Shown here in pieces: positions 24,054 through 34,640 of a stretch of 64,000 nucleotides of DNA; within the stretch, counting starts at the first letter, position 1, and each line of letters opens with the position of its first letter. The position numbers and the translations under genes are program-made. Source of the stretch: Heracleum sosnowskyi (Eukaryota > Streptophyta > Magnoliopsida > Apiales > Apiaceae). Under the pieces are notes generated by a model, which had not been told where the DNA came from, did no database searches, and saw only the letters and a list, made by a program, of their open reading frames with translations. The stretch lies in the NCBI GenBank assembly GCA_030848705.1, contig CM061240.1, positions 23,951,001 to 24,015,000 of the forward strand. Reading direction: 5' to 3'.

Positions 24054-27000
24054 ATGGCTGGAGAATTTATCATAACCAATACTAATCATGTCTCGTTTCA
24101 AAACTTGCAATCCATAACGAACTTACAGTTTCGTGCATGGGCAGAGTTTTTGAACACACGTTCATTAGTGGCATATGCTGTGAGTACTCCCGTGGTCCTT
24201 TGCATCGATCAATTGACTGCGTTGTACACAACTGCCACGGATACAAGTGAGAATAATATAAGGTCCTTCAGTTTTGTTGTGCCAAGGGGCAGAACAATAA
24301 GGGTGACAGAACATGATTTTAATAGAATCTTACATTTTCCTACAGAAAACCTTGTTTCGGATCCCACAACTGAGGAAATACATGCTTTCTTCACTCTCAT
24401 TAGAAGTCAACAACCTAACTTCTTTGTGGGAGAGTTTCTGAAGCATTACTTGCCAAAGGCATGGAACTTTTTCTTTCATACCCTAATCCATGTTTTTACT
24501 GCCAAGCTAACAAATCTGCATGGTATTCCCTTATTCCTTCAAAAGATAGGGTTTGCCATTGCCAACAATAGGCATATTAACATTGGACGGTTACTGATTG
24601 ATCAAGTAATCATATGCATGGGACCACTGGATGAAAGAACAAGCATAGATGACGATGTGCTTTGTTTCTATCCTAGGTTCCTACAGCTAATTCTCAATGA
24701 TATCTTAATAGATGATGAGCGCGAGACATTCGCCGAAGAGGAGACCATGGAGTGCATGAGAATGAATAGCAATGCCATATCCGCTCTCATAAGGAAGAAC
24801 AACTATCTTCCAGGGGTACCCACTGTTCTCACTGAATATCTAAGAACGGTGCCCCTACCACTTCTACCCCCAGGGGAACAGGTAATTCAAGGTAACATTC
24901 CTGAACCTGAACTGGCTCCTGAACCACAACCAATGGATGTTGATCCAGAGCCCTCAGTGGCCATTCCTGACCAGGAGGTTGCAAACCCACAACCTCTAAC
25001 CACGGTCGAAGAGCCTTTGGAAGAGCCAAATGAAACAATAAACGAACCTCCTTCCCCTCCTATACCCAATATCCAGACATCCGTGAGTGTAGAGGGAGAT
25101 AGTGCCTTAGCAGCACCACATAAGGAGATACACCCTTCAACAGCAGCTCTGCCTTCCTCTAAAAGGAGACGAACAGAAACTGAGGCAACTGTTGATACTT
25201 TATTTCAAACTTCCAAAGTGCCCTTTATTGATTTTTCTGATGCTGATTGGGCTACGCTAACGAAAACTATATCTGAACCATTAGCTCAATCAGGTAAGGA
25301 AGAATTGACGGAAGCAACTGGTGTTCCGACCATATTACGGTCAGGTTCACTGGTTGAAGGTTCTAAGAACCAAGGGTCTTCACAGACGTCGAGAGAAGGC
25401 TTTGACCTAAATGCACAATCTAAAGGGTCATTGTCTACCTCCCCAGATGGAACATATCTGGATCCTGCGGGTAAAGGGTCTGACGTAGGTGCAGATCGGC
25501 AACTCGTTGACAATGAATCAATTACTATTGAGGAGTCAACTGAGGTGAAGTCTTTAAAGACTCAAGGGGAAGATTCGGGATCTCTGCTGTTAAAAGAGCC
25601 TGTTTCTAACCCCCTAGAGATTCAAACTCTAGATCCTATAAAGGATATATCATCTAAGGATGATCAGCAACTTGGTTTATCCAAGGACGGGGACTTGCGA
25701 AGCCCCATTGCACCACTGGTGACCTCCTTAAGGATGGCTACGGTGTTTTCTTCTGCAGGTACAATCAGCACAAAGGATTTGAGTGAAACAAAAACACTTA
25801 CACCTGGCCTGAGTGGGAAAGGAAAAATGATGCAAACACTGACAGAAATGTTGAGTGTACACCCAGAGCCAAATGTGAGGAGTAACAACCTAACCCTACC
25901 TAATATTGATGATTTGCTGTTACCGACAGAAAGAGAGCTACAAGTTCAATCTTCCCTCAAGGAGATGACAGTTCATGACAAAGAAGGAAATCCATTATTC
26001 AAGGTTCCACTGCGACCTTCCTTTGACCAAGGGATCTCCTCTAGTCAAGCCAATGCTTCTTTAAAGACTATTCAAGAGAAGGTTGACTTGGCTGCAGCTG
26101 ATTCTAGAAGAACATTCAGGGTCATTGGCAGTGCATCTGGCACTATAACAGGTACGAAGCAGGCAGTGGACTCCTTAAAGAAGGAAGCTATGGACGAACT
26201 GATCGAGTTGAGGACGGACGTAAAGGAACTTAAAGATGGTTTCATGAATGAAGTGGATGCCTTGCAACAAGGACAAGAAGCTTTGAAAGAAGACGTTCTG
26301 GTTATCCGGGATGGTCAAGCTAGGGTAAAAGATGCAATGAACACCCTTTCTAGAGTGGAGTCTAAGCTGAACCAGAGATTGGACAAGATTGAGAAGACTA
26401 CCAACTCCAGATTGGATGACATTGACCTGAAGCTGGCTTCTATGTAAGAGATGAATAAGGATCTGCTAGATTTCATGGAAAATCAAAGTGATGGAGTACA
26501 GTCAATATGGACTATGCTGAAGAACCAACAAACTAGCCAACCTGGTCCTTCAAATCAGCAACCTGATCCTTCTACTACCTTTTATGCTGAGGATGCTTTT
26601 ATCGAGGATTCCTCAACTAAGGGGGAGAAAGTTGGAGAAGGGGAGAAAGAGAAGCCTAAGGATGGATGGGGAGTTTGGGAGACAGTTGAAGATATTCCTA
26701 TCAGACAGTACTGGATAGAGGAACTTGTAGAAGAAGAGAAGGAGAGTGAAGAGGAATTTGAGGTCATGCAAGAGCAGCCAATTGAGGAGGAGCATGAGCC
26801 ATATTATCCAGAGCCCGTTGAACATCCAATATGGGAGGATATTATGGAAGAAGAATCAAATTCTCTATCACCTGAAGAAGAAGCTGCCTTGGAAGCAATA
26901 AGAGCTCAGAGAGCTGCAGTAGATGCCAGGCAAGCTGAGAAAGAGAAACAACAAGCAATTCTGAGGAGTGAAAAACTGAAGAGATTCAAGGTGTATAATG

Positions 27001-27343
27001 AAGTGAGGAGGAAGAAGATGATAGATCTGGCAAAGAAAGAAGGTAATGAATGGGAAATGGCTTATAAAACCTTTTGCGGAGTTGAAGACGGATTAGAAGT
27101 CAACGACAATGCGGAGGTGGAAGTTATCATTCAGGACATCAGAAGTGCCAATCTTGAAGATCAGACTTACTTCAAAGCATTGAGAAACTCTATGATCTTT
27201 CTGAAAGCTGGGGTTAAAGCAAATGGTGCCTGGAGCTTATTGATAAATTTTCTGGAGAAAGGTACATTTGTGATTTCCACTAAGTTTTTAGAACAGAGGA
27301 CATACACAGAGTTGCAGGTTATTCTCATCAAGATTCAAAGGAT
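24054..27343 (+). pseudogene. Sirevirus accessory ORF, element B, part 1
   Basis: ATG at 24054 follows an A-rich leader (AAACAAAATGG). Residues 1-250 form a folded domain (WAEFLNTRSLVAYAVS, RVTEHDFNRILHFP, KAWNFFFHTLIHVFTAKLTN, CFYPRFLQLILNDIL) homologous to copy A. Then comes a long Ser/Pro/Glu-rich linker, and near residues 700-797 a strong heptad coiled coil (LRTDVKELKDGF through KLASM). A TAA at 26445-26447 interrupts the frame, which continues with a second helical region and acidic stretches (VEEEKESEEEFEV). AGGGGGAG occurs at 26620-26627. The CACTA insertion at 27344 ends this part; removing it with one TSD copy restores the frame into 30429. The full ORF would be about 1,269 codons. 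No known enzymatic motif or membrane segment is seen, so function is unknown. Confidence 0.75.
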
Positions 27344-28329
27344 CACTACTACAAAAACAGGATTAGACATCGCACTTTAGACATCAGTTAGAAAAACCAC
27401 TGATGTTAAAAGCCTCTATAACAACGATAAAAGTAAAAACGATGTCTTTTAGAATTCTAGACATCAGTTCACAGTAAAAGCGATGTCTAAAACTCAATTT
27501 TAAAAAATCAACCTCGACATCCCCCTTTCTTCCCCGCCTTGAATAAATTTCTCCACAAGTTTCCCCCCTTAGACAAATTTTCACCTCCCGCCTATCTAAC
27601 AAACACCCAGTTGTCCCCTTTCAAACACAAATAATGAATCTTTAAAACAAAAAAATATATAAAAAAAACATAAAACATAAAGCACAAAACATTAAAACAC
27701 AAAATCAAATCACACTCTCCCCCTTTTCTTCCTCGCTTTCTCAAACGTAACCCTAGCATTCAATTAAGTCACGATTACGATTTAATTGTCCGATTTCGGC
27801 TTTCAATTGTTCGATTTGTCTCTTTATTTCTTTTAATTGTTCGATTACAACTTATTTGTTTAATTTTTCTTTGTTTCTTTCTTCAACAGATCCGAAGCTT
27901 GGAGGGTGAAGTTTGTTCTTTGGTTTTAGGGATATTTGGTTTACAGTTCGAGTTTGGAGGCTCGATTTATAACTTTGATTTTTGTTCGAGTTTGAAGGTC
28001 TGATTTACAATTTTGGTTTCAGTTTGAGTTCAGTTCTTTGTTTGTTAAGGTATCTGGTTTGTATTTAAAACTTCATCTATGGCTGCATGTATTTCTATGT
28101 CTACGTGTCTAAAAGTGTTTGTTTATAGTCCCCTGAGAAATTTTTATATATTTCTGTGTTTATAGTTTCCTGAGAACATAAAAGTGTTTGTTGTATGTGT
28201 TACATGAATTACAAGTTTCTATATTTATATGTTTGTCGGGCTTAAAAACTTTATTTATGTTAAGAATGGGAATTTTTCCACTCTCTTAATCATCTCAATG
28301 TGAGCTTAATCATGGTCAGCTTTGTGCAG

Positions 28330-28469
28330 GACCTGCATTGGCTACAACAAAGGATGCGAATTTATGTTACTTTGCTAATTGTCATCAGATTTTAGCCTTG
28401 CATGAGTTTTCTGCTAAGAATTTTACTGTGCTGAATAAGTTTTTGGTGTGGCCATTTACTTTCATACAG
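28330..28469 (+). pseudogene. exon-like captured segment in small CACTA
   Basis: A 140-bp segment bounded by a TTTGTGCAG acceptor and an ACAG/GTAAGAAG donor. It is open in one frame for 46 codons (PALATTKDANLCYFANCHQI and onward). I do not recognise the protein. Typical splice borders around an open frame, within DNA bounded by CACTA ends, suggest genomic capture of a host gene with its introns. Confidence 0.4.
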
Positions 28470-29238
28470 GTAAGAAGAATAGAAAATTTGTTTTTGTTAT
28501 TTTAGTTGTCTTAATGTATTCGAGGCATGCATACAGAAAGGAAGAGTTACTTCTAAGCATTTTAAGTAGTTGACAAAGAAAAGGCAACTGTAAAGTGACA
28601 TCTATCCATTATTGTTCCAGTAGCTCTGCCTTTTTTTTAGTGTGCAAACATGTACCAGTTTATTATTTTCTACCTCCCTCTAACTTAAAATCATGTGCAA
28701 ACATTACATGTATGGATACTTACGTATAAGTTTATGTTTGACTGAGCAGGAGACTGGAAACTGTGTCGTTATCTAGTTAACTTGTTTTCCCAGTCCCTGT
28801 TCTGATTTGCTTGAGATGATAATATTAAGCTCACTTGTACTGGAAAAACGAAGATATGGAAGAGCTGTGCATGGAGTTTTGCAGTTGTAGAAGAAAATTG
28901 TATAATAGATACTTGGTTAATTTTTATCTTCACACGTTATATACAGTAGGCAGAGAAGCCTACGATACAAGATACTCCAAAATTTGGTCTAACGATTGTT
29001 CAAGTAATTACCTATATTAGTTGCATCATGCATGGTTTCATAGCCTAGCATCTTATGTAAAGTTTGCAGGTGTAAACCTGTAATATACCCACCAGATTGT
29101 GACGTTCTGGACCTCGTTATTATTCGTATTACTAAATTGAAGAACAACTAGTCTTGCATTTGATATGCTTGATTAAGAGCCAGTACATTGTTCATTTCTG
29201 AAAGAAAGGCTTCGACAGAAAAAAGATATTTGAAAGTT

Positions 29239-29470
29239 GATGAAGAGCCAACTGAAAGGCAGTGTTGCGGTAAGTTTCTCATCCTTTTCTCGACATAGTC
29301 TCTAATCATACTGATTTCATCATTCAAATCTTATATCTGTTAAGTTTATATCCAATGATGAAAAGCAAACTGAAAGACAATGTTTAGATAAGTTTCTCAT
29401 CCTTTTCTCAACATAGTCTCTATTCATTACTACTTTCATCATTCGATTTTAATAGTTTATATCTATGCGC
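29239..29470 (+). repeat. 118-bp tandem duplication in small CACTA
   Basis: Two copies start at 29239 and 29357. They share GATGAA.AGC.AACTGAAAG and AAGTTTCTCATCCTTTTCTC. A separate 21-bp tandem pair (GAAAAACTAGGAAATGTGCCT unit) lies at 29877-29918. Confidence 0.75.
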
Positions 29471-30428
29471 CTTTAAATAGGTTCATATCACTTCTCTTGC
29501 TAAACTCACTGACTCTAATTTTTGAAAAGTCAGGCTCGTCAAGAGTGTACAAAGGCTCTTCTTTATTTTTTCCTTTAGTGCAAAGGCTCTTCTTTCTATT
29601 GCATTCATCATACTTTTTCTTCATTAGATTGTTGAAATCGTACTTGAAAAAATTTGGTACATGTACACACACAGACACAGTGATTGATAATGTAGGGGAT
29701 ATTAGAATTTTCATATTGTATCATGCTCTTATTTTGGGTAAATTCTATCAAAGGGAAGAAGAATGGGATCTTAATTTGGCGAGCTAAAACAGAAGTTGCA
29801 GTACTTGGGGACCTATTGTGAAGATCTAAAAAAGTCTCTCAGGCAAGCAGCACAAGGAAAGAATTACCAAGGTTTTGAAAAACTAGGAAATGTGCCTGAA
29901 AAACTAGGAAATGTGCCTATATGAATGTAGTTTTGATATTTGGATGGTTTGGATTATGTAGTTAGTTTCGATATGAATTGGATAATGTAGTTGGCCTATT
30001 GAATTTTATATTTGGTTTTAGTATATATTGGCCTTTTGATTTCGATATTTGGTTTTGTTTTGGCTTTTTGATTTTGGTCATGTCAAATAGAGCATCCATG
30101 TATTAAAAAAATACAGAACTTACATCACTTTCGCAAAAAACTGATGTTAAATATCACAAGTAACATCAGAACACTAATGTCTAAAGAATAGAAACCGATG
30201 TAAAAGAGAAACATAGACATCAGTTCCTTATTAAGAAACCGATGTTAAAAGGCAACATAGACATCTGTTTCTTATTAACAAACCGATGTTAAAGATTAAC
30301 ATAGACATCGGCTAAAAACCGATGTCTAATACCCCTACCTTTCTCTACACATGCAAAGACATCGCTTCTCTTTTTCAATAGACATCGGTTTTTAGCCGAT
30401 GTCTAATGCAGTTTTTCTAGTAGTGGAT

Positions 30429-30945
30429 GACAAGGCTAAATGAACTGCTCCGTGAGCATGTTAAGGAAATCTTGATGAAAGTCGGTCCAGAGATTACTGA
30501 AGATCCCCCAATGGTTAGATTCATGACAAATGACTTGTTCAGAATCTGCTATTTGGCTGAGGACAAACTGAGAGACTACCCAAGAAACTATCTAATCTCA
30601 GTTGAGAAGTATCTTAGATCCACTGGATTCTCATCAACGGAGAAGGACAAAGCAGCAGACACTCTTAGAAGATTTCTAATGGAGAATGTTCCTTACTATA
30701 GGAAAAGAGTGGAAAGAGGATTGGAAGTGCATACCAGACTGCCAAACATGCCAAAGCTAAACAAGAAAGATGTTAACATTGCATGGTTATGGGCTGGAGT
30801 GGGTCAAGAGGTTGAATATATTGGAAGACACATTCAAGGAGCAATCCTTAAACCTGGAGAACCACTGCACTATCTATCAGTGATTGATTATCAAGCTGCT
30901 AACTCCGATCCAATGATTGAAGAAGGTGAGATTGGAATGGACTAA
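30429..30945 (+). pseudogene. Sirevirus accessory ORF, element B, part 2 (C-terminus)
   Basis: It continues the frame of 24054-27343 across the CACTA insertion (IQR then MTRLNELLREHVKEIL). The last 170 residues are mostly helical and basic, then end acidic (NSDPMIEEGEIGMD). It stops 234 bases before the 3' LTR. The joined frame supports both the CACTA boundary and the integrity of the ORF. Function is unknown. Confidence 0.75.
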
Positions 30946-31179
30946 AGATTGAAGCAAAGAACAAAAGAACTATCAGCTCAGACTAGAGGAGCAACTTCAT
31001 TGTATAAAGTTTAATTGTTTTTTGATTTATGAAATCTGTAAATGTATATATATCTGATCCAGAATGCATTTAATATTATTACGATGTCTTACTTTAATTA
31101 GTTTCATGTTTCCTTAGTTAGTTGAGTTATCCTCGAAGTATTTGCTTGTCGAACTCTATCCAATCAAATAGGGGGAGAT

Positions 31180-32274
31180 TGTAAAGCATAATGTAACATA
31201 AGATGTAAAAGAGATAACTACAACTCAACAAAGGACAAGACAGACAATAATATTAACAGAAGCACAGGAATCCAGAATCAAAGGAAGAAAAGGTAAACTC
31301 AAAAAATCAAAATACGTTATGTATTCTTGAAGTCCGTAAACAGGTCACGGAAAGAAGTTCATGAAAATGTTCAAGCCTCGGTGACAGCAAAAGAAACAAG
31401 ACTTGCAAGACGACAGAAGTATGTGAATGATTTAGGGTTAAGTACCACGGGATTCCAGTGATTTAAACGAAGCAACCAGAACGACAAAGGACTTATCAGC
31501 AGCACTGAATTGAAGACATTAAAGAAGAATTGATCAAGTGTTATTCATCTGTGAACCAGACCAGTTGCACTAGGTGACGGCACTTAAAAAGATCAAGTTG
31601 TTTTATCATCTCGGAAGAAATTGATACAGTCTAAAACTAAGACACCCAGGAGTAATTACTAAAGGACAAAAGTAAAGAAAATGGATTCGATAGTTTTTCA
31701 TTTGTGAAAACTATCGAATGAGTTTAAAAGTAATTAAATGAAAACCACTTTTACTTTATTTAGTATTCGATAGTTTTGTTTTAAAAACTATTGAATGGTA
31801 AATAAAGTAATTCCATTCGATGGTTTTTATTTTGATAAAGGTGGATAGTTTTGTTTTGTCTGACAGGTTGATGGAAATTGGACGGCCAAGATTAATTCTT
31901 TTAATCTTGGTTCGATAGTTTTCAAATGAAGTCTACAATTAATACGAGAGAAGATAGTGTCTTCTTCAATTAAGGCATTCTACACAAAGACATTACTGAG
32001 AGAGAGAACTGAGCCGGAGAAATTATCAGAGTGCTCAGAATTTGATCATTGTTTTGAATTTGTGTAACCTTAAACTCATTGAAGCTAATCTACGGATTAG
32101 AAATTGTAGCACCCCTCGAGGTTTATATTTATAAAAAGATATATTCCCCGAAACTTGATTTGGTTTGGTGTGTTTGATTTCGTTATAGAACTGAAAGATT
32201 AATCCGCGAACGAAATTGAATTATTTGTGAGTATCGTATTCAACCCCCCCTTCTACGATACTTTGGACCTAACA
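31180..32274 (+). repeat. 3' LTR of element B with preceding polypurine tract
   Basis: AGGGGGAGAT (31170-31179) is the polypurine tract. The LTR starts TGTAAAGCAT and ends GGACCTAACA. It matches the 5' LTR apart from about a dozen substitutions and a 9-bp deletion. It is followed by GACAT. Confidence 0.95.
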
Positions 32275-32279
32275 GACAT

Positions 32280-32649
32280 GATCTTGTCAACAATAAGAAG
32301 AAGACTGGATGGAAACAGAAATTTCAATGGTAATTATACTCCCATGTACTTAAATTAAAGAGGTCAAGATGTGGAAATGCAAAGGGGCACTGCTGTTAAA
32401 GAAGTGATTTTTGGCATGACACAACTTAATCTTAATCCTGATGGGAAGGAAATTGCTTATCTTTTGCTTGAAGAGCATAGTCTTCAAAGAAGCTCCATAC
32501 AAAATCTCAGAGCAGCTATCCACCAGATTAATGAGGAAGATGAAGAACTCATAAATCTTAAGGAAAGACTGATTCAAATTCTTGAAGAAAAAGAAGAAAG
32601 TTTGTTATCCAACTTCTTGAAGATGAATCTGTTCTATCAAAGAATTTAG
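32280..32649 (+). pseudogene. Sirevirus accessory ORF, copy A, part 2 (C-terminus)
   Basis: Joined across the element B insertion, the frame of 11467-15665 continues as WSD-MILSTIRRRLDG. It meets a TAA at 32356, then runs to 32649 with a Glu/Leu-rich coiled coil (INEEDEELINLKERLIQILE). The total ORF would be about 1,523 codons. About 100 bases later comes the polypurine tract. Confidence 0.7.
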
Positions 32650-32756
32650 ACAGATAAGTTGCTGCTGATATTTGTACATTTTGTAAATATGTTTTTGACA
32701 TCATTGAATCTTAGGAATCTATACTTTATTTCACAAAGTATGAGATTGGGGGAGAT

Positions 32757-33296
32757 TGTTAGATCAGAATTCAATGATCGTCAGGATCTAGACTCAACTG
32801 ATCAGGATTGCTGACGTCATCAGGATTGCATGGTCGTCAGGATCAGGATGAATATCAGGACTGGGATCAGGATTGATCATCAGGACTGGAAGCTGATCAG
32901 GATTCCTACTTCGAGTTATATTTGGAGTCTAGTTAAACATGGAAGTTTATTTTGTCGGTTCCTGGTTTGTAGTAATGTAGCTATCAATTTAGGATAGGTT
33001 TCAATCTTTGTAATTGATTAGGACTTATCATTGATAGAGAAGCTGTGTAGTATATAAACACAGTTTAGGTTTTGGTTTTGATATCGATCACGATCAAACT
33101 GATCATACACGAGTATTTTTGTAAACTAGCATCTCTCAAGAACTCAGAATTTCTTGAGAGAGTTTGTAACAGTTTTATATCAGATTTAATAAAGCTGTTA
33201 TCATTCTTTCATATTTGTGATATATATTTTACTTAGTCGAGAATCTTAAACAATTGTATTCAACCCCCTTCTACAATTGTTTATTACTGGGCAACA
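32757..33296 (+). repeat. LTR of Sirevirus family X (540 bp)
   Basis: Preceded by the polypurine tract GGGGGAGAT (32748-32756). Starts TGTTAGATCA and ends ACTGGGCAACA. A TATATAAA box lies at 33051-33058. Between 32770 and 32905 there are nine copies of TCAGGA. The right side runs straight into the middle of copy C's gag without an iMet primer site, so this LTR may be shared by copies A and C. Confidence 0.8.
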
Positions 33297-34625
33297 ATTT
33301 TGATACAAATAATGTCTCTGAGTTAAGATGTTTTCTAAAGTCATTGCATATTAGCTTTAGAAGTCAATCTGCTAAAAATGCTAAGATCTTATCTGAGATG
33401 TCTGAACTCAGGAAAAGAAATGAGCATCTAGAAGCTGAATTTTCTTTTATGCAAGAAGTACAAAATGGGTGTGATAATGCTAAGCACATGAAACTTGAAA
33501 TGCAATTTAAATGTACTGCTCTTGAAAAAGAACTTGAATATTCTAATGAGAAAATCAGAACCTGGACAGATTCTAGAAGGAAATTTCATGAAATCAAACT
33601 TCTAAGAATTGGAAAGAATGTCTAGGGTACAAGTCAGAAGAAGATAAGAAATTGAAAAAGAATGTTGTTATTGATCAGACTTAGTCCAAAAACCTACAAA
33701 CATGTTATAGACAAAACCAAATCTAAGATTAAACCTGTTGATTTTGTATTTGGTAAAGATCCTAATTCAACTTTTGAAAAGGGATCTAGTTCTTCACAAC
33801 CGTCCACATATTCTAAGTCTAAACCTGTCAAGAGTAAAGGAAATAAGAATGTAGGTCTATTGTCTCATAAACAACTTAGGAATAAAGTTTGTGATGAAAC
33901 AGGTAGACAAAAGTCACCTACTGTCAAAAGAAACAGGAATGGTAAAGTTGGGATTAAAGAGAATAATTGTAAGTTTATCCCAAATGCACCAAGAAAATGA
34001 TGTTTTACTTGTGGTAACTCTAATCATCTTGCTACTGATTGCAGGAAGAGTAAAAATAAGGTCACTGAAATTCCTAGGTCTGATGTTAGGAATAGATCAA
34101 TATTTTATAAACCACAGAATTCTTGTTTTCATTGTGGCAGTAAACAGGAATGGTAAAGTTGGGATTAAAGAGAATAATTATAAGTTTATCCCAAATGCAC
34201 CAAGAAAATGATGTTTTACTTGTGGTAACTCTAATCATCTTGCTATTGATTGCAGGAAGAGTAAAAAGAAGGTCACTGAAATTCCTAGGTCTGATGTTAG
34301 GAATAGATCAATATTTTATAAACCATAGAATTCCTGTTTCCATTGTGGCAGTAAATGGCATTCTATTTATACTTGTGAAGAATACCATAATTTGTACTAC
34401 AACTTTTATGATCCTTTACCTAAGTTTAATAAAAGTGCAAATTCTGGTAAACTTAAGAATGTCAATATGAAGCATGCATTTTTCAATACTAATACTGACA
34501 AAGCAAATCCTGATGGACACAATCCTGACAAGACTGCTAAAGTCAAAAAGTCTTCTGCTGCTAAATTTAGTAAAATGCATGGAAAAAGAGCCCAACAAGT
34601 GTGGGTTCTGAAATATTCTGACTAG
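33297..34625 (+). pseudogene. gag fragment of family X copy C
   Basis: The capsid region is missing. What remains is the coiled-coil part (ELRCFLKSLHISFRSQ, MSELRKRNEHLEAEF), then zinc knuckles of the C-x2-C-x4-H-x4-C type: CFTCGNSNHLATDC, a second copy of it after a tandem duplication, and CFHCGSKWHSIYTC. It ends QQVWVLKYSD and a TAG. Several stops and frame changes break it; the duplication period of 211 bp is not a multiple of three. Confidence 0.8.
33931..34352 (+). repeat. 211-bp tandem duplication spanning the gag zinc knuckle (copy C)
   Basis: Units start at 33931 and 34142 with AAACAGGAATGGTAAAGTTG and differ at only a few bases. Each unit includes one knuckle, so the copy has four knuckle-like motifs counting the second type. 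Confidence 0.9.
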
Positions 34626-34640
34626 TGTGATTTTGTCTGA

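Larger units (their letters stand above)
27344..30425 (+). mobile_element. small non-autonomous CACTA element with captured host sequence
   Basis: It begins CACTACTACAAAAAC and ends with the near-inverse ...GTTTTTCTAGTAGTG, flanked by the 3-bp TSD GAT (27341-27343 and 30426-30428). All three are CACTA (En/Spm) hallmarks. Subterminal repeats of the type AGACATCGG / CCGATGTCT fill both ends (27370-27490 and 30110-30425), often as inverted pairs. No transposase is found. The middle resembles host gene DNA: a CT-rich 5' UTR-like stretch near 27710-27900 and at least one exon-like segment. Confidence 0.93.
15666..32274 (+). mobile_element. Sirevirus-type Ty1/copia element B, complete with both LTRs
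   Basis: Both LTRs (15666-16769 and 31180-32274) and the 5-bp TSD GACAT (15661-15665 and 32275-32279) are present. Inside lie an iMet primer site, gag, pol (protease, integrase, reverse transcriptase, RNase H), a motif-rich leader, a large accessory ORF and a GGGGGAGAT polypurine tract. A CACTA element occupies 27344-30425; without it the element is about 13.5 kb. The LTRs differ by about a dozen substitutions and a 9-bp indel, so it is fairly young. Gag carries a frameshift, pol two nonsense codons and the accessory ORF one, so this copy is probably not autonomous. Confidence 0.95.
10756..33296 (+). mobile_element. Sirevirus-type Ty1/copia family X, copy A (3' half, interrupted by element B)
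   Basis: What remains is the end of RNase H, a leader, a very long accessory ORF, a polypurine tract and one LTR (32757-33296). The 5' half lies left of the window, beyond the gypsy LTR that interrupts RNase H at 10755. Element B is inserted at 15666-32274 with TSD GACAT; removing it together with one TSD copy restores the reading frame of the accessory ORF. AGGGGGAG copies, known as repeated polypurine signatures of Sireviruses, occur inside the ORF (14141-14148). A TGGGGGAG copy precedes the LTR (32747-32754). Confidence 0.85.

Noticed and set aside
24054..26447. Viral envelope gene, as Sirevirus third ORFs are often labelled
   Set aside because: No signal peptide, glycosylation-rich ectodomain or membrane anchor is visible. 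The coiled coil alone does not justify an envelope call.
27344..27380. C-terminal residues TTTKTGLDIAL appended to the accessory ORF of element B
   Set aside because: These codons belong to the CACTA terminus; the true continuation starts after 30428.
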